From JAZKFT01 sp965246935 (lineage in GTDB: Bacteria > Bacteroidota > Bacteroidia > Chitinophagales > Chitinophagaceae), in contig CBDFGC010000014.1 in the NCBI GenBank assembly GCA_965246935.1, positions 1-64,000 of the forward strand: a stretch of DNA of 64,000 nucleotides, read 5' to 3'. Under the pieces are notes generated by a model, which worked only from the letters and a program-made list of their open reading frames with translations, had not been told where the DNA came from and did no database searches. Below are positions 44,088-53,585 of this stretch, piece by piece. Each line of letters opens with the position of its first letter. Positions within the stretch are counted from its first letter, which is position 1. A program made the translations under genes and the position numbers.

Positions 44088-45758
44088 ATGAAACTTAAAA
44101 CTTTATTGCTTTATGTAACGCTTCTACATCTATGTTTAAGCTCGTTGAGCCAAACCAGAAGTGGTCTTTTTGATAGCTTGTACCTGGCAATTGAAAAAAC
44201 AAACAGCTACGATGCGCTTAAAAAAGAAAAAATTGAAAGTATAAGAAATGATTACCGGGAAAATGCCGACAAGTCACTGCCTACTCAGTATGATTATAAC
44301 CTGCGCTTGTATGACGAATACAAAGTTTACCTTTTCGATAGTGCTTTTGTATATGCGGTTAATCTTGAAAAAACTGCTTCCACAATAAATGATTCTGTAA
44401 AAACAATACAGGCTAAGATAAAGCTTTCGTTTGTGCTGGTATCTGCCGGATTGTACAAAGAGGCAGATGATGTGATGAATGCGATTGATATTAATGGCAT
44501 GCCATCCGGCATCAAGGCCGAATACTATCTGTTGAAAGCCCGTTATTATTACGACCTGGCAGATTATGACGATGATACATTTTACGCACCCCGTTATACT
44601 AAAAAGGCAACTTCTTATTTGGATTCAGCGCTGGTCTTATTCCCAACCGGTTCTTTTGAAGATGTTTACTATAATGGTCTTCGGAAAATGAAGAGGGCTC
44701 AGATAGAAGAAGCGTATAACTGCTTTCAGCTTTTAACAAATAGAAAAAACCTGACTGAGCATCAGACAGCTATTGTTTACTCTACTTTAAGTTTCATTTA
44801 CAATCTTAGAGGTAACACAGATTCTGCTATAGATTGCCAGGTAAAAGCTGCCATTGCAGATATTAAATCCTCTACCAAAGAAACATTTGCCACGCTAAAC
44901 CTGTCACAGCTTTTATTTAAAAAAGGAGATTTTAAAAATGCGTCTGCCTATATACAAAAGGCAGTTGAAGACGCTTCCTTTTACGGCGCAAGGCAAAGAA
45001 AAGTACAGGTAAGTGCTATCATGCCCATTATCCAAAGCAGTAACCTCAATTACATTAACAGCCAAAGGCGGATATGGATTATTTATGCAGCAATTATAAC
45101 TGTTATTTTAATCGCGTTTGTGTTGTTGGCAGTTGTAATTTATAAGCAAAATAAAAAACTCAATCATTCAAAACAACTGATAAGTGAAGCGTACAGCAAG
45201 CTTAACGATACCAACAGCCAACTGAAAGAAACGAACCATAAGCTTACAGACCTGAACCTAAGCTTGGAAGAGGCAAATATGAACCTGACTGAGGCCAACA
45301 AGATTAAAGAAGAGTACGTCGGTTACTTCTTTACAGCCTACTCCAGTTTTTTTCACAGGATAGAGCGGTTTAAAGAAATGATGGAGAAAAAGATCCATTC
45401 CGGCAGGTTGGATGAACTTCGGTTTACGCTGAACAGTATCAATGTAAAAACGGAACAGGAGGAGATTTTAAAAAATTTTGACAGGGCTTTTATTAAACTA
45501 TTCCCTGGCTTTGTAAGAGAATTTAATGCGCTGCTGCATGAGGAGGACCAGATTTTGCTGCATGAAAATGAACTGCTGAATACAGACCTCCGGATTTTTG
45601 CACTCATACGCCTGGGAATAAAAGAGAACGATAAAATTGCAGAAATTCTGGAATATTCTGTAAAATCGATCTATGCCTACAAAACGAGGGTCAGAAATAA
45701 AGCAAAATTTTCAAAGGAGGATTTTGATAAAAAGGTGATGCAGATCAAGTCGGTTTAG
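44088..45758 (+). CDS. DUF6377-type membrane regulator (SusR-like role)
   Basis: 556 residues. Signal peptide, then TPR-like periplasmic helices (about 60-320: YYLLKARYYYDLADYDDDTF; NLSQLLFKKGDFKNASAYIQ), one membrane span at about 329-351 (WIIYAAIITVILIAFVLLAV), a coiled coil (LNDTNSQLKETNHKLTDLNL), and a cytoplasmic C-terminus with a LuxR-like helix-turn-helix (LRIFALIRLGIKENDKIAEI; YSVKSIYAYKTRVRNKAKF). This layout is found in the DUF6377 family, placed next to SusC/D genes. Its site directly before a starch-type locus suggests it senses maltooligosaccharides and activates these genes, as SusR does in Bacteroides; that role is inferred. Confidence 0.75.
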   Translation: MKLKTLLLYVTLLHLCLSSLSQTRSGLFDSLYLAIEKTNSYDALKKEKIESIRNDYRENADKSLPTQYDYNLRLYDEYKVYLFDSAFVYAVNLEKTASTINDSVKTIQAKIKLSFVLVSAGLYKEADDVMNAIDINGMPSGIKAEYYLLKARYYYDLADYDDDTFYAPRYTKKATSYLDSALVLFPTGSFEDVYYNGLRKMKRAQIEEAYNCFQLLTNRKNLTEHQTAIVYSTLSFIYNLRGNTDSAIDCQVKAAIADIKSSTKETFATLNLSQLLFKKGDFKNASAYIQKAVEDASFYGARQRKVQVSAIMPIIQSSNLNYINSQRRIWIIYAAIITVILIAFVLLAVVIYKQNKKLNHSKQLISEAYSKLNDTNSQLKETNHKLTDLNLSLEEANMNLTEANKIKEEYVGYFFTAYSSFFHRIERFKEMMEKKIHSGRLDELRFTLNSINVKTEQEEILKNFDRAFIKLFPGFVREFNALLHEEDQILLHENELLNTDLRIFALIRLGIKENDKIAEILEYSVKSIYAYKTRVRNKAKFSKEDFDKKVMQIKSV

Positions 45759-46294
45759 TGTGGGTGCACTAACCCCATGGTACAGAGCTGTTGCTTTTTG
45801 AATTTTGTACTGCTAGGTGCCTGGCAGGTGTCTGTAGGGCAGCTTTCCATACAAGTTTCTGACTCTTTTTACTTCCTTCCGAATCTTGCAAATGATCATG
45901 CACCGGCATTAAAGGTGAGGGGCAACACCCAATAATAACAGACCTTATCCTACTTTTTAAACCTTTAAAAGCTACCTGAAACCTACTTTCTTTTCAAAAA
46001 GTTAGCTTTTGCCAATTCCAAAACAGGCAAACATTACTATATGAGATATTTTTACAATATGCTTTCAAGTGTTTGTAAATCAATAGCTTGCAAATTTGCG
46101 AAAGCTTCCTGACTCCTTTATTATCTTTATTTGGAGGCTATCCTTTTTAATCTGCCTTCATTTTATTGTCTATTCGCATTAGTATTTGAGAAGCGGTTCC
46201 CGATTCAGCCGTTCCATAAAAGTAAAAGGCCAATACGGGCGAACGCTCAATTAGCTTACCATCCAAGATCATTAAAACTTAAGATTGCCTGCGT
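45759..46294. other. Regulatory gap upstream of SusC
   Basis: No gene seen. AT-rich 535-bp stretch between regulator and SusC that must hold the promoter of the starch locus. I could not find a convincing TTTG / TAnnTTTG pair with correct spacing. Confidence 0.45.
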
Positions 46295-49243
46295 ATGACA
46301 AAAATCATCCGAACCCTGCTTATTTGCCTTTTAGTCTTCTGTGTTCAGCAGGTGTTTGCACAAACTAAAACCCTTACAGGTACTGTTACTGATGAGAAAA
46401 ATGCCCCGGTTCAGGGTGCGACCGTTTCAGTAAAAGGAACATCATCCGGTACATCAACGGATGCCTCCGGTAAATTTACACTAACGATTCCGGCTTCAGT
46501 AGCTACGCTTACCATTACCAATATCGGCTATACAAGCCAGGAGATAAGCATTAATGGTAAAACCTCCCTTACAATAACCCTGATTGCAAACGCCCAGAAT
46601 CTAACGGATGTGGTGTTAATCGGTTATGGAACGGCCCGCAGAAGAGAAGTAACGGGATCCGTTGCTACGGTTACATCCAAGGATTTTCAGCGAGGAACTA
46701 TTACAACGCCGGAGCAGTTGATTGCCGGCAAAGTGGCAGGCGTATCTATTACTTCTAACGGAGGTTCCCCGGGTTCAGGCAGCGTTATCCGTATCCGCGG
46801 TGGCGCTTCTTTGAATGCGAGCAACGATCCTTTGATTGTTATTGATGGGGTGCCTATCACCAACTCAAATATTGCCGGTGCATCTAACCCGTTCAGCCTT
46901 GTTAACCCAAACGATATTGAATCTTTTACCATCCTAAAAGATGCTGCTTCAACTGCTATTTACGGTTCAAGAGCTTCAAACGGAGTAATATTGATTACAA
47001 CAAAGAGAGGGTCATCCGGTAAGCCGGTTGTTAATTTCTCCTCTACTACTTCTGTTTCCAAACTTATCAAACAAGCAGATGTTGTTTCCGCAAGCGATTT
47101 CCGCAAGTATGTTGATTCCTTTGGTACCGGGATGGTGAATGGTGTTCCCTTTAAATCTTTATTGGGTACGGCTAATACCAACTGGCAGGATGAAATTTAC
47201 AGAATTGCCCCGACTGCTGATAATAATGTGAGCTTGTCGGGTACTTTTAAAAATGTGCCTTACCGGGTTTCTGCTGGCTATCTTGACCAAAGCGGCCTTT
47301 TAAAAACCGGGTACTTCCAACGGTATTCTGCCGGTATCAACCTAACGCCTTACCTTTTTGATAAGCATCTGAAGATTGACATTAATCTGAAAGGAGCCAT
47401 CAACGATACGCGTTTTGCTAACGTTGGGGCTATCGGTTCTGCCGTGTACTACGACCCTACACAGCCGGTATATGCAAATACACCTTTCGGGGGATACTCT
47501 GAACGGTACACTACTGCCGCTAACGGAACGATTACGCTTAACAAGCTGGCCCCCCGCAATCCGGTGGCCCTGCTGAATTTGTACCGAAACCTAAGCAACG
47601 TAAAACGCAGTTATGGAAACATCCAGTTCGATTATAAGTTCCACTTTTTACCTGAGCTTCATGCCAATCTGAACCTGGGCTATGATATGGCAAAAGGTAT
47701 GGGTACGGTTGATGTACCTGCCTATGCAGCGCAAAACTATCTGGATACCGGTGTAATGAACCGCTATGCTAATAAAGTGAATAATAAAGTGGGTGAGTTT
47801 TACCTGAACTACAATAAAACCGTTTCTTCCATTAAGAGTAATATCAATGCTACGGCTGGTTACGGCTATTACGATAATCTTACAACCAATTACAACTACG
47901 CATCATTAAGGGCAAATGGCCATATCGTACCCGGAAGTCAACCTAATTATCTGTTTGACAAACCGCAGAATACGTTGATTTCTTACTATGGGCGTCTTAT
48001 TTATACGTTCAATACCCGGTATATTCTGGCGGCCTCTATCCGTACAGACGGCTCATCCCGGTTCTCACCTTCCACCCGCTGGGGCACTTTCCCTTCTGTT
48101 GCATTTACGTGGCGTGCCAACCAGGAAAGCTTTTTTCAAAATGCTAAAGCACTTTCCGATCTGAAACTGCGGTTGAGCTATGGCGTAACCGGCAACCAGG
48201 AAGGCATTGCCAATTATCCATATCAGGCAATTTATTATCCCGGCGATAACAGTTCGCTGGTACAGTTTGGCAGCAATTATTATAATGTAGGAGCGCCTGC
48301 TGCATACGATGCCAACATTAAATGGGAGCAAACAGCAGCGTATAATGCAGGTATTGATTATGGCTTTTTACAAAACCGCATTAGTGGCAGTGTGGATGTA
48401 TATTTTAAGAAAACAAAAGACCTCCTGAACACGATCCCTATTCCGGCAGGTTCCAACTTTAGCAGTACCATTCTTACCAATGTGGGTAATATTGAAAATA
48501 AAGGCATTGAGTTTCAGATAAACGGAAGCCCGGTACAGACCAAAAAAATGGCGTGGGATATCAGTTTCAACGTTGCCTACAACAACAATAAGATCACCAA
48601 TCTTACGGCTTCAAAAGATTCTACTTTTCCCGGTTCACTGGTAGGTGGTTTCCAGATCAATAGTGTGGGCTATACTCCCTATGCTTTCTATGTGTATCAC
48701 CAGGAATATGGCAAAAACGGAAAGCCGGTTGAGGGTGTATACGCCGACTTAAACGGCGATGGCCAGATTAATCAGAAAGACCTGTACAGATACAAATCAC
48801 CTACGCCAAAATTTGTATTTGGTTTTACTACACAGTTCGCCGTAAGTAACTGGTCGCTGAGTACCGTATTGCGGGCAAATATTGGTAATTATATGTATAA
48901 TAATCTGGCTGCCGGTGCTACTACTTCCAATATTTTTAATTCGCTTGGTTACCTGGCTAATACACTTTCAGAAGTTCAGAACAGCAAGTTTGTTTATAGC
49001 CAGCAGTCATCCGACTATTATGTGCAGAATGCTTCCTTTTTAAAAATGGATAACCTGTCGGTATCGTACAATTTTGGAAAAATACTGCGGGATAAAGTAG
49101 GCATCCGGGTGAGTGCTGTTTGCCAGAATGTTTTCACGGTGACTAAATATACCGGTATTGATCCGGAGATATTCGGCGGCGTTGACAATGCACTGTATCC
49201 ACGTCCGAGAATTTACTCTTTAGGTATCAATGTTCAATACTAA
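46295..49243 (+). CDS. SusC-like TonB-dependent outer membrane transporter
   Basis: 982 residues. Signal peptide (TLLICLLVFCVQQVFA), CarboxypepD_reg-like domain (LTGTVTDEKNAPVQGATVSV), TonB-box region (LTDVVLIGYGTARRREVTG), plug with VIRIRGGASLNASNDPLIVI and YGSRASNGVILITTKRG, and beta-barrel to the end (RIYSLGINVQY). These are SusC hallmarks. It forms a lidded complex with the SusD lipoprotein encoded 24 bp downstream and takes up oligosaccharides, here most likely maltooligosaccharides given the GH13/GH97 genes that follow. It lacks the STN domain found in the second SusC of this window, in keeping with a regulator other than sigma/anti-sigma. Confidence 0.95.
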   Translation: MTKIIRTLLICLLVFCVQQVFAQTKTLTGTVTDEKNAPVQGATVSVKGTSSGTSTDASGKFTLTIPASVATLTITNIGYTSQEISINGKTSLTITLIANAQNLTDVVLIGYGTARRREVTGSVATVTSKDFQRGTITTPEQLIAGKVAGVSITSNGGSPGSGSVIRIRGGASLNASNDPLIVIDGVPITNSNIAGASNPFSLVNPNDIESFTILKDAASTAIYGSRASNGVILITTKRGSSGKPVVNFSSTTSVSKLIKQADVVSASDFRKYVDSFGTGMVNGVPFKSLLGTANTNWQDEIYRIAPTADNNVSLSGTFKNVPYRVSAGYLDQSGLLKTGYFQRYSAGINLTPYLFDKHLKIDINLKGAINDTRFANVGAIGSAVYYDPTQPVYANTPFGGYSERYTTAANGTITLNKLAPRNPVALLNLYRNLSNVKRSYGNIQFDYKFHFLPELHANLNLGYDMAKGMGTVDVPAYAAQNYLDTGVMNRYANKVNNKVGEFYLNYNKTVSSIKSNINATAGYGYYDNLTTNYNYASLRANGHIVPGSQPNYLFDKPQNTLISYYGRLIYTFNTRYILAASIRTDGSSRFSPSTRWGTFPSVAFTWRANQESFFQNAKALSDLKLRLSYGVTGNQEGIANYPYQAIYYPGDNSSLVQFGSNYYNVGAPAAYDANIKWEQTAAYNAGIDYGFLQNRISGSVDVYFKKTKDLLNTIPIPAGSNFSSTILTNVGNIENKGIEFQINGSPVQTKKMAWDISFNVAYNNNKITNLTASKDSTFPGSLVGGFQINSVGYTPYAFYVYHQEYGKNGKPVEGVYADLNGDGQINQKDLYRYKSPTPKFVFGFTTQFAVSNWSLSTVLRANIGNYMYNNLAAGATTSNIFNSLGYLANTLSEVQNSKFVYSQQSSDYYVQNASFLKMDNLSVSYNFGKILRDKVGIRVSAVCQNVFTVTKYTGIDPEIFGGVDNALYPRPRIYSLGINVQY

Positions 49244-49266
49244 TTATCAAACTCGACTACTATTAT

Positions 49267-50853
49267 ATGAATAAGAAAATAATTGCATCTGTATTAACTG
49301 TAACCGTATTGTTTGCGGCTTGTAATAAAGATCTCAACAGAAATCCACTTAATTCAAATACAGCAGATGTTCAATACAGTACACCATTGGGTTACAAACA
49401 GGTGTTGGCTAAAGCTTATGGCAGTTACTCCCTTGTAAGCAGTAATGGAACCGGTAATTCAGACATTCAGGTTGCCGGTATTACCGATCCGGCAACTACC
49501 GATTTTGTACGGGCCTACTGGAACATGCAGGAACTGACAACGGATGAAGATGTGTGTGCCTGGAATGATGTGAACCTGCAAAGCTTCCATAATTTAAACT
49601 GGACATCTAATAATGTATTGATCAATGCCCTCTATTCAAGAAGCCTGTTCCAGATTACGGTGTGTAACGAGTTCATCCGTGAATCGACCGACGAAAAATT
49701 AGCCAGCCGTAACATCAGCGGCCACGATGCGGAGGACATTCATCATTACCGTGCCGAAACCCGGTTTTTACGAGCCTTCCAATATTGGGTATTGATGGAT
49801 ATGTATGGTAACCCGCCCTTTGTAACGGAAAACGATCCTATTGGTAAATACATTCCAAAACAGATCCTGCGCAAGGACTTGTTTACATATATTGAATCTG
49901 AATTAAAAGCGATTGACGGTTCACTGGTGGCACCCCGGCAAAATGAGTACGGACGTGCAGACCAGGCAGCTGCCTGGGCATTACTGGCACGCCTTTACCT
50001 GAATGCTGAAGTGTACACCGGCACGGCCCGGTATGCGGATGCTATTACGTATGCAAATAAGGTGATTACTTCAGGTTATACACTGAAAACACATTATAAA
50101 GATTTATTCAAGGCTGATAATAATGTAAATAATCCGGAGACCATCTTAGCTATCGCCTACGATGCCACTAAGTCTCAAAACTATGGCGGAACTACCTTTT
50201 TAATCTGCTCTGCCCATGGTACAGATGCAACGGATAATGCAAAATCCGGCATACCGGGCGGCGGCTGGCTGGGCAACCGTACTACCAAAAACTTACCGCT
50301 TGTATTCGGCGATTATAGCGGTAATGCTGATAAGCGGGCCTTATTTGGCTTAGGTGCTGTGGAAATTAATAACGTTTTAGATTTTAATGCCGGATTAGGT
50401 GTTGCAAAATTTAGTAATGTGCAATCTGATGGCGTTACACCCTATTCACCAAACGGCGTACTGGTAAATACAGATTTTCCTTTATTCAGGCTGGCAGAAA
50501 TGTACCTGGTTTATATAGAAGCAGTTAAGCGTGGCGGTGCAGGCGGCAGTGACGCAACAGCACTAGGTTATTTCAATTTGCTCCGTGCAAGAGGCTATGA
50601 AAATGCGAGTGGCAATGTAACTACTTTTTCACTGGATGATGTATTCAACGAAAGGCAACGGGAACTGTATTGGGAAGGCTTTCGCCGTACTGACCTGGTG
50701 CGTTTTAACCGGTTCACCACCGCTACTTATCTATGGCCGTGGAAAGCAGGCGTTGCAACCGGGGCAAGTGTAGATAATCACTATAATATTTTCCCGATTC
50801 CATCAACGGAAATTATTTCTAATAATAATCTTACCCAAAATCCGGGTTATTAA
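49267..50853 (+). CDS. SusD-like nutrient-binding lipoprotein
   Basis: 528 residues with lipobox (VLTVTVLFAACNKD). SusD/RagB features: TPR-like helical core (EDIHHYRAETRFLRAFQYWV; GRADQAAAWALLARLYLNAE), then the ligand-side loops, and the C-terminal VFNERQRELYWEGFRRTDLVR with FPIPSTEIISNNNLTQNPGY at the end. It covers the SusC barrel and binds starch oligosaccharides. Encoded 24 bp after SusC and 25 bp before the SusE-like gene. Confidence 0.95.
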   Translation: MNKKIIASVLTVTVLFAACNKDLNRNPLNSNTADVQYSTPLGYKQVLAKAYGSYSLVSSNGTGNSDIQVAGITDPATTDFVRAYWNMQELTTDEDVCAWNDVNLQSFHNLNWTSNNVLINALYSRSLFQITVCNEFIRESTDEKLASRNISGHDAEDIHHYRAETRFLRAFQYWVLMDMYGNPPFVTENDPIGKYIPKQILRKDLFTYIESELKAIDGSLVAPRQNEYGRADQAAAWALLARLYLNAEVYTGTARYADAITYANKVITSGYTLKTHYKDLFKADNNVNNPETILAIAYDATKSQNYGGTTFLICSAHGTDATDNAKSGIPGGGWLGNRTTKNLPLVFGDYSGNADKRALFGLGAVEINNVLDFNAGLGVAKFSNVQSDGVTPYSPNGVLVNTDFPLFRLAEMYLVYIEAVKRGGAGGSDATALGYFNLLRARGYENASGNVTTFSLDDVFNERQRELYWEGFRRTDLVRFNRFTTATYLWPWKAGVATGASVDNHYNIFPIPSTEIISNNNLTQNPGY

Positions 50854-50877
50854 TTTCTATCCTTTAAACTGATATAT

Positions 50878-51981
50878 ATGTTCAAAATAAATAGTTTCTT
50901 TTTCAGTCTTGCGGCTTGCATCCTTCTACTGGGTTCCTGCAAGAAAGATGATGACCAATATATGATTCAAACAGGCCGCTTTCCGGCAGCCGGTTTAACG
51001 GCTTCAAAAACGTCCGCAACGCTTACAAGAGCAGCTGAAAACGATACGGCTATTAGTTTTACCTGGCCTGCCGCCAGTTTTGGCGAAAAACCGGTGATTA
51101 CATACACCCTGCAAGTAGACAAAGTTTCCGACACAAGCGGTTCTGCAGCATGGTCGGGCGCAAAAAGCGTTGCATTAGGAACAAATATTATTAAATACGG
51201 TTTTATCGTTAAGGATCTTAATGCTCTATTGGTCTCTTTAGGATTGCCTGCCGGTTCTGCAAGTGATGTGGCAGTAAGAATTAAGGCGGATGTACCGCAA
51301 TACAACGGTTCCGCTTCATCCATAGCTTCTGCTTATTCAAATATTGTTGCCGTTAAAATTACTACCTATGCTACTATTCTATATGTTCCCGGCGAATACC
51401 AGGGATGGTCGCCTCCAACAGCGCCGGTTCTTAATCAGGTTGAAGGGCGTACTAATTTGTATGAAGGGTATGTAAATATTACCGGTACAGGTATACAATA
51501 TTTTAAATACACCAATGCACCCGACTGGAATCATATTAATTACGGCGATGGCGGCAATGGCAACTTCAGCACAGATGGTAATGCTGGCGGACTCAGCGTG
51601 CCAGGTAGCGGCTACTATGAACTGACGGCCAATTTCAATACCAACAAATGGACGGCTACCAAAACCACCTGGGGCATTATTGGCGACGCTACACCCGGTG
51701 GCTGGAGCGGTGACACACAAATGAGCTACAATGCAACTACGCAGGTGTGGACAGTAACTTGTAATATGACTGCGGGTGGCTCATTCAAGTTCAGGGCAAA
51801 CAATGCCTGGAATATTGATTTCGGAATAGATGGCAATGGCAAGCTTGCGTATGCAGATAACCCGTTTTTTACCTATAATCCTAATCTTACAAACCTGACT
51901 GTACCCACCACCGGGAACTATACGATAACGCTGGATCTGCATGTTTCCGGCAATTACACATACACCCTGCACAAAAATTAA
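50878..51981 (+). CDS. SusE-like outer membrane starch-binding lipoprotein
   Basis: 367 residues with lipobox (LAACILLLGSCKKD). N-terminal SusE-type Ig-like domain (about 35-165: AISFTWPAASFGEKPVITYT; LNALLVSLGLPAG), then two starch-binding modules: module 1 with YVPGEYQGWSPPTAPVL and FKYTNAPDWNHINYGDGG, module 2 with WGIIGDATPGGWSGDTQMSY and FKFRANNAWNIDFGIDG. The W/Y placements fit CBM-type starch binding in SusE/SusF. It sits on the cell surface and holds polysaccharide near SusCD and the amylases. Confidence 0.88.
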   Translation: MFKINSFFFSLAACILLLGSCKKDDDQYMIQTGRFPAAGLTASKTSATLTRAAENDTAISFTWPAASFGEKPVITYTLQVDKVSDTSGSAAWSGAKSVALGTNIIKYGFIVKDLNALLVSLGLPAGSASDVAVRIKADVPQYNGSASSIASAYSNIVAVKITTYATILYVPGEYQGWSPPTAPVLNQVEGRTNLYEGYVNITGTGIQYFKYTNAPDWNHINYGDGGNGNFSTDGNAGGLSVPGSGYYELTANFNTNKWTATKTTWGIIGDATPGGWSGDTQMSYNATTQVWTVTCNMTAGGSFKFRANNAWNIDFGIDGNGKLAYADNPFFTYNPNLTNLTVPTTGNYTITLDLHVSGNYTYTLHKN

Positions 51982-52003
51982 AGTAAAAGTTACATATGTT
52001 AAA

Positions 52004-52095
52004 TACACTGTCAACTAAACAACCTTTAGAAGCCGCTCCGGTTTGTGTCCTCTCAAACCGGAATTAGGGAGTTAAAAATTTTAGTTGACAGTGTA
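52004..52095. mobile_element. Small MITE-like element in the starch locus (92 bp)
   Basis: Perfect 16-bp terminal inverted repeats, TACACTGTCAACTAAA (52004-52019) and its complement (52080-52095). A central palindrome CCGGTTTG - 8 nt - CAAACCGG lies at 52038-52061. Both ends carry TA, which would fit a TA target duplication. It fills most of the SusE-amylase gap and ends 23 bp before the amylase ATG. Confidence 0.7.
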
Positions 52096-52118
52096 CTAAA
52101 ACAATTCAAGCAATTAAA

Positions 52119-53492
52119 ATGAAGTTTTTTTTTATTATATTTTCCTGGGTACTTGTTTCTTCCTGCGCCAAGCATAATGATTTTGCACCCTTTACGTACA
52201 CACCTGATGTTACAGATGTTACGCCGCCACAATATGGCACGCCGTTCAGCAATGTGCCTAACCGGCAGGATGCAACTATTTATCAGGTAAACATGCGGGT
52301 GTTTTCTGCTCAGGGGAATTTTGCCGGTGTAACGGCTAGGCTTGATTCCATTAAAGCATTAGGCGTAAATGTTATTTATCTGATGCCTATTTATCCGGTT
52401 GGTGTACTGAATGCAGTAAATTCACCGTATAGTGTCAAGGATTATAAGGCGGTAAACAGCGAGTTCGGGACATTAGCAGATTTAAGAGCATTAGTGGATG
52501 GTGCACACAGCCGGAATATGAGCGTCATGCTAGACTGGGTAGCCAATCATACCTCCTGGGATAATGCCTGGATTACAGCCCATAAAGACTGGTATTTGCA
52601 AAATGCAGCGGGCACCATATTGCCTCCTCCTAATACCAATTACACCGATGTGGCACAACTCAACTTCAACAATGCCGCCATGCGGCTGGCAATGATCAGC
52701 GCTATGAAGTACTGGGTTTTTACAGCAAATGTGGATGGCTTCCGTTGTGATTATGCGGATCCGGTACCGGTTGATTTCTGGAAACAGGCAATAGATACCC
52801 TGAGAAGTATTTCTTCGCATAAACTACTAATGCTAGCTGAAGGTACCCGGACTGCAAATTTCACTGCAGGGTTCGATTATAATTTTGGATTTAATTATTA
52901 CGGCAAACTGAAAAGTATTTACAACGGGGGGTCTGCTTTGGCAATTGATACGTTGAACACAACAGAGTATACAAGCGCAACCGGCACCCAGCAGGTTGTA
53001 CGCTATACCACCAATCATGATGTAAATAGTTCGGATGGTACGCCATTGGATTTATTTGGTGGAAAAAACGGTTCGCTGGCAGCGTTTACAGTAACGGCCT
53101 TAATGAAAGGCGTTCCAATGATCTACGGCGGTCAGGAAGTAGCCACCGCTTACCGCCTTACATTTCCCTTTACCGGTACAAAAATTAACTGGACCGTTAA
53201 CCCGGATGTAACAGATGCTTATAAAAAAATCATTGCTTTCAGAAACAATAGTGCTGCTATCAGAAATGGTCAATTGGTATCCTATACAACGGGCAATGTA
53301 GTTGCTTTTACAAAAGAATCGGGCAGTGAAAAAGTATTAGTAATTGCCAATCTTCGAAACAGTATTTCCAGCTTTAGCATCCCTGCCGCATTGGCCAACA
53401 CGACCTGGCAAAATGCTTTAGGTGGCAGCGCTGTCACCTTATCTGCCAGCCTCTCATTACAACCTTATGCCTATTTGATATTGAAAAATTAA
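52119..53492 (+). CDS. GH13 alpha-amylase-type lipoprotein (first copy)
   Basis: 457 residues with lipobox (IIFSWVLVSSCAKH). All GH13 regions are visible: ALGVNVIYLMPIYPVG, region I LDWVANHTSWD, region II GFRCDYAD with nucleophile Asp211, region III LMLAEGTR with acid/base Glu241, region IV TTNHDVNSSDG with Asp301. C-terminal beta domain ends LQPYAYLILKN. Hydrolyses alpha-1,4 (or alpha-1,6) bonds in starch, pullulan or glycogen at the cell surface or periplasm. It is followed by a clear paralogue, so the pair arose by tandem duplication. The MITE-like element directly upstream may affect expression. Confidence 0.93.
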   Translation: MKFFFIIFSWVLVSSCAKHNDFAPFTYTPDVTDVTPPQYGTPFSNVPNRQDATIYQVNMRVFSAQGNFAGVTARLDSIKALGVNVIYLMPIYPVGVLNAVNSPYSVKDYKAVNSEFGTLADLRALVDGAHSRNMSVMLDWVANHTSWDNAWITAHKDWYLQNAAGTILPPPNTNYTDVAQLNFNNAAMRLAMISAMKYWVFTANVDGFRCDYADPVPVDFWKQAIDTLRSISSHKLLMLAEGTRTANFTAGFDYNFGFNYYGKLKSIYNGGSALAIDTLNTTEYTSATGTQQVVRYTTNHDVNSSDGTPLDLFGGKNGSLAAFTVTALMKGVPMIYGGQEVATAYRLTFPFTGTKINWTVNPDVTDAYKKIIAFRNNSAAIRNGQLVSYTTGNVVAFTKESGSEKVLVIANLRNSISSFSIPAALANTTWQNALGGSAVTLSASLSLQPYAYLILKN

Positions 53493-53585
53493 TGAAAAGT
53501 GTTAGTGTACATAATACTGTTGAGGTAGAATTAACTGTAGTTGCAAAAACAGGTTCCCATTTTAAAAGAAAATCAGATTACTTGT

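Noticed and set aside
46020..46294. Bacteroidota-type promoter (TTTG / TAnnTTTG) before SusC
   Set aside because: TTTG motifs are present but none has a matching -7 box at the expected spacing.
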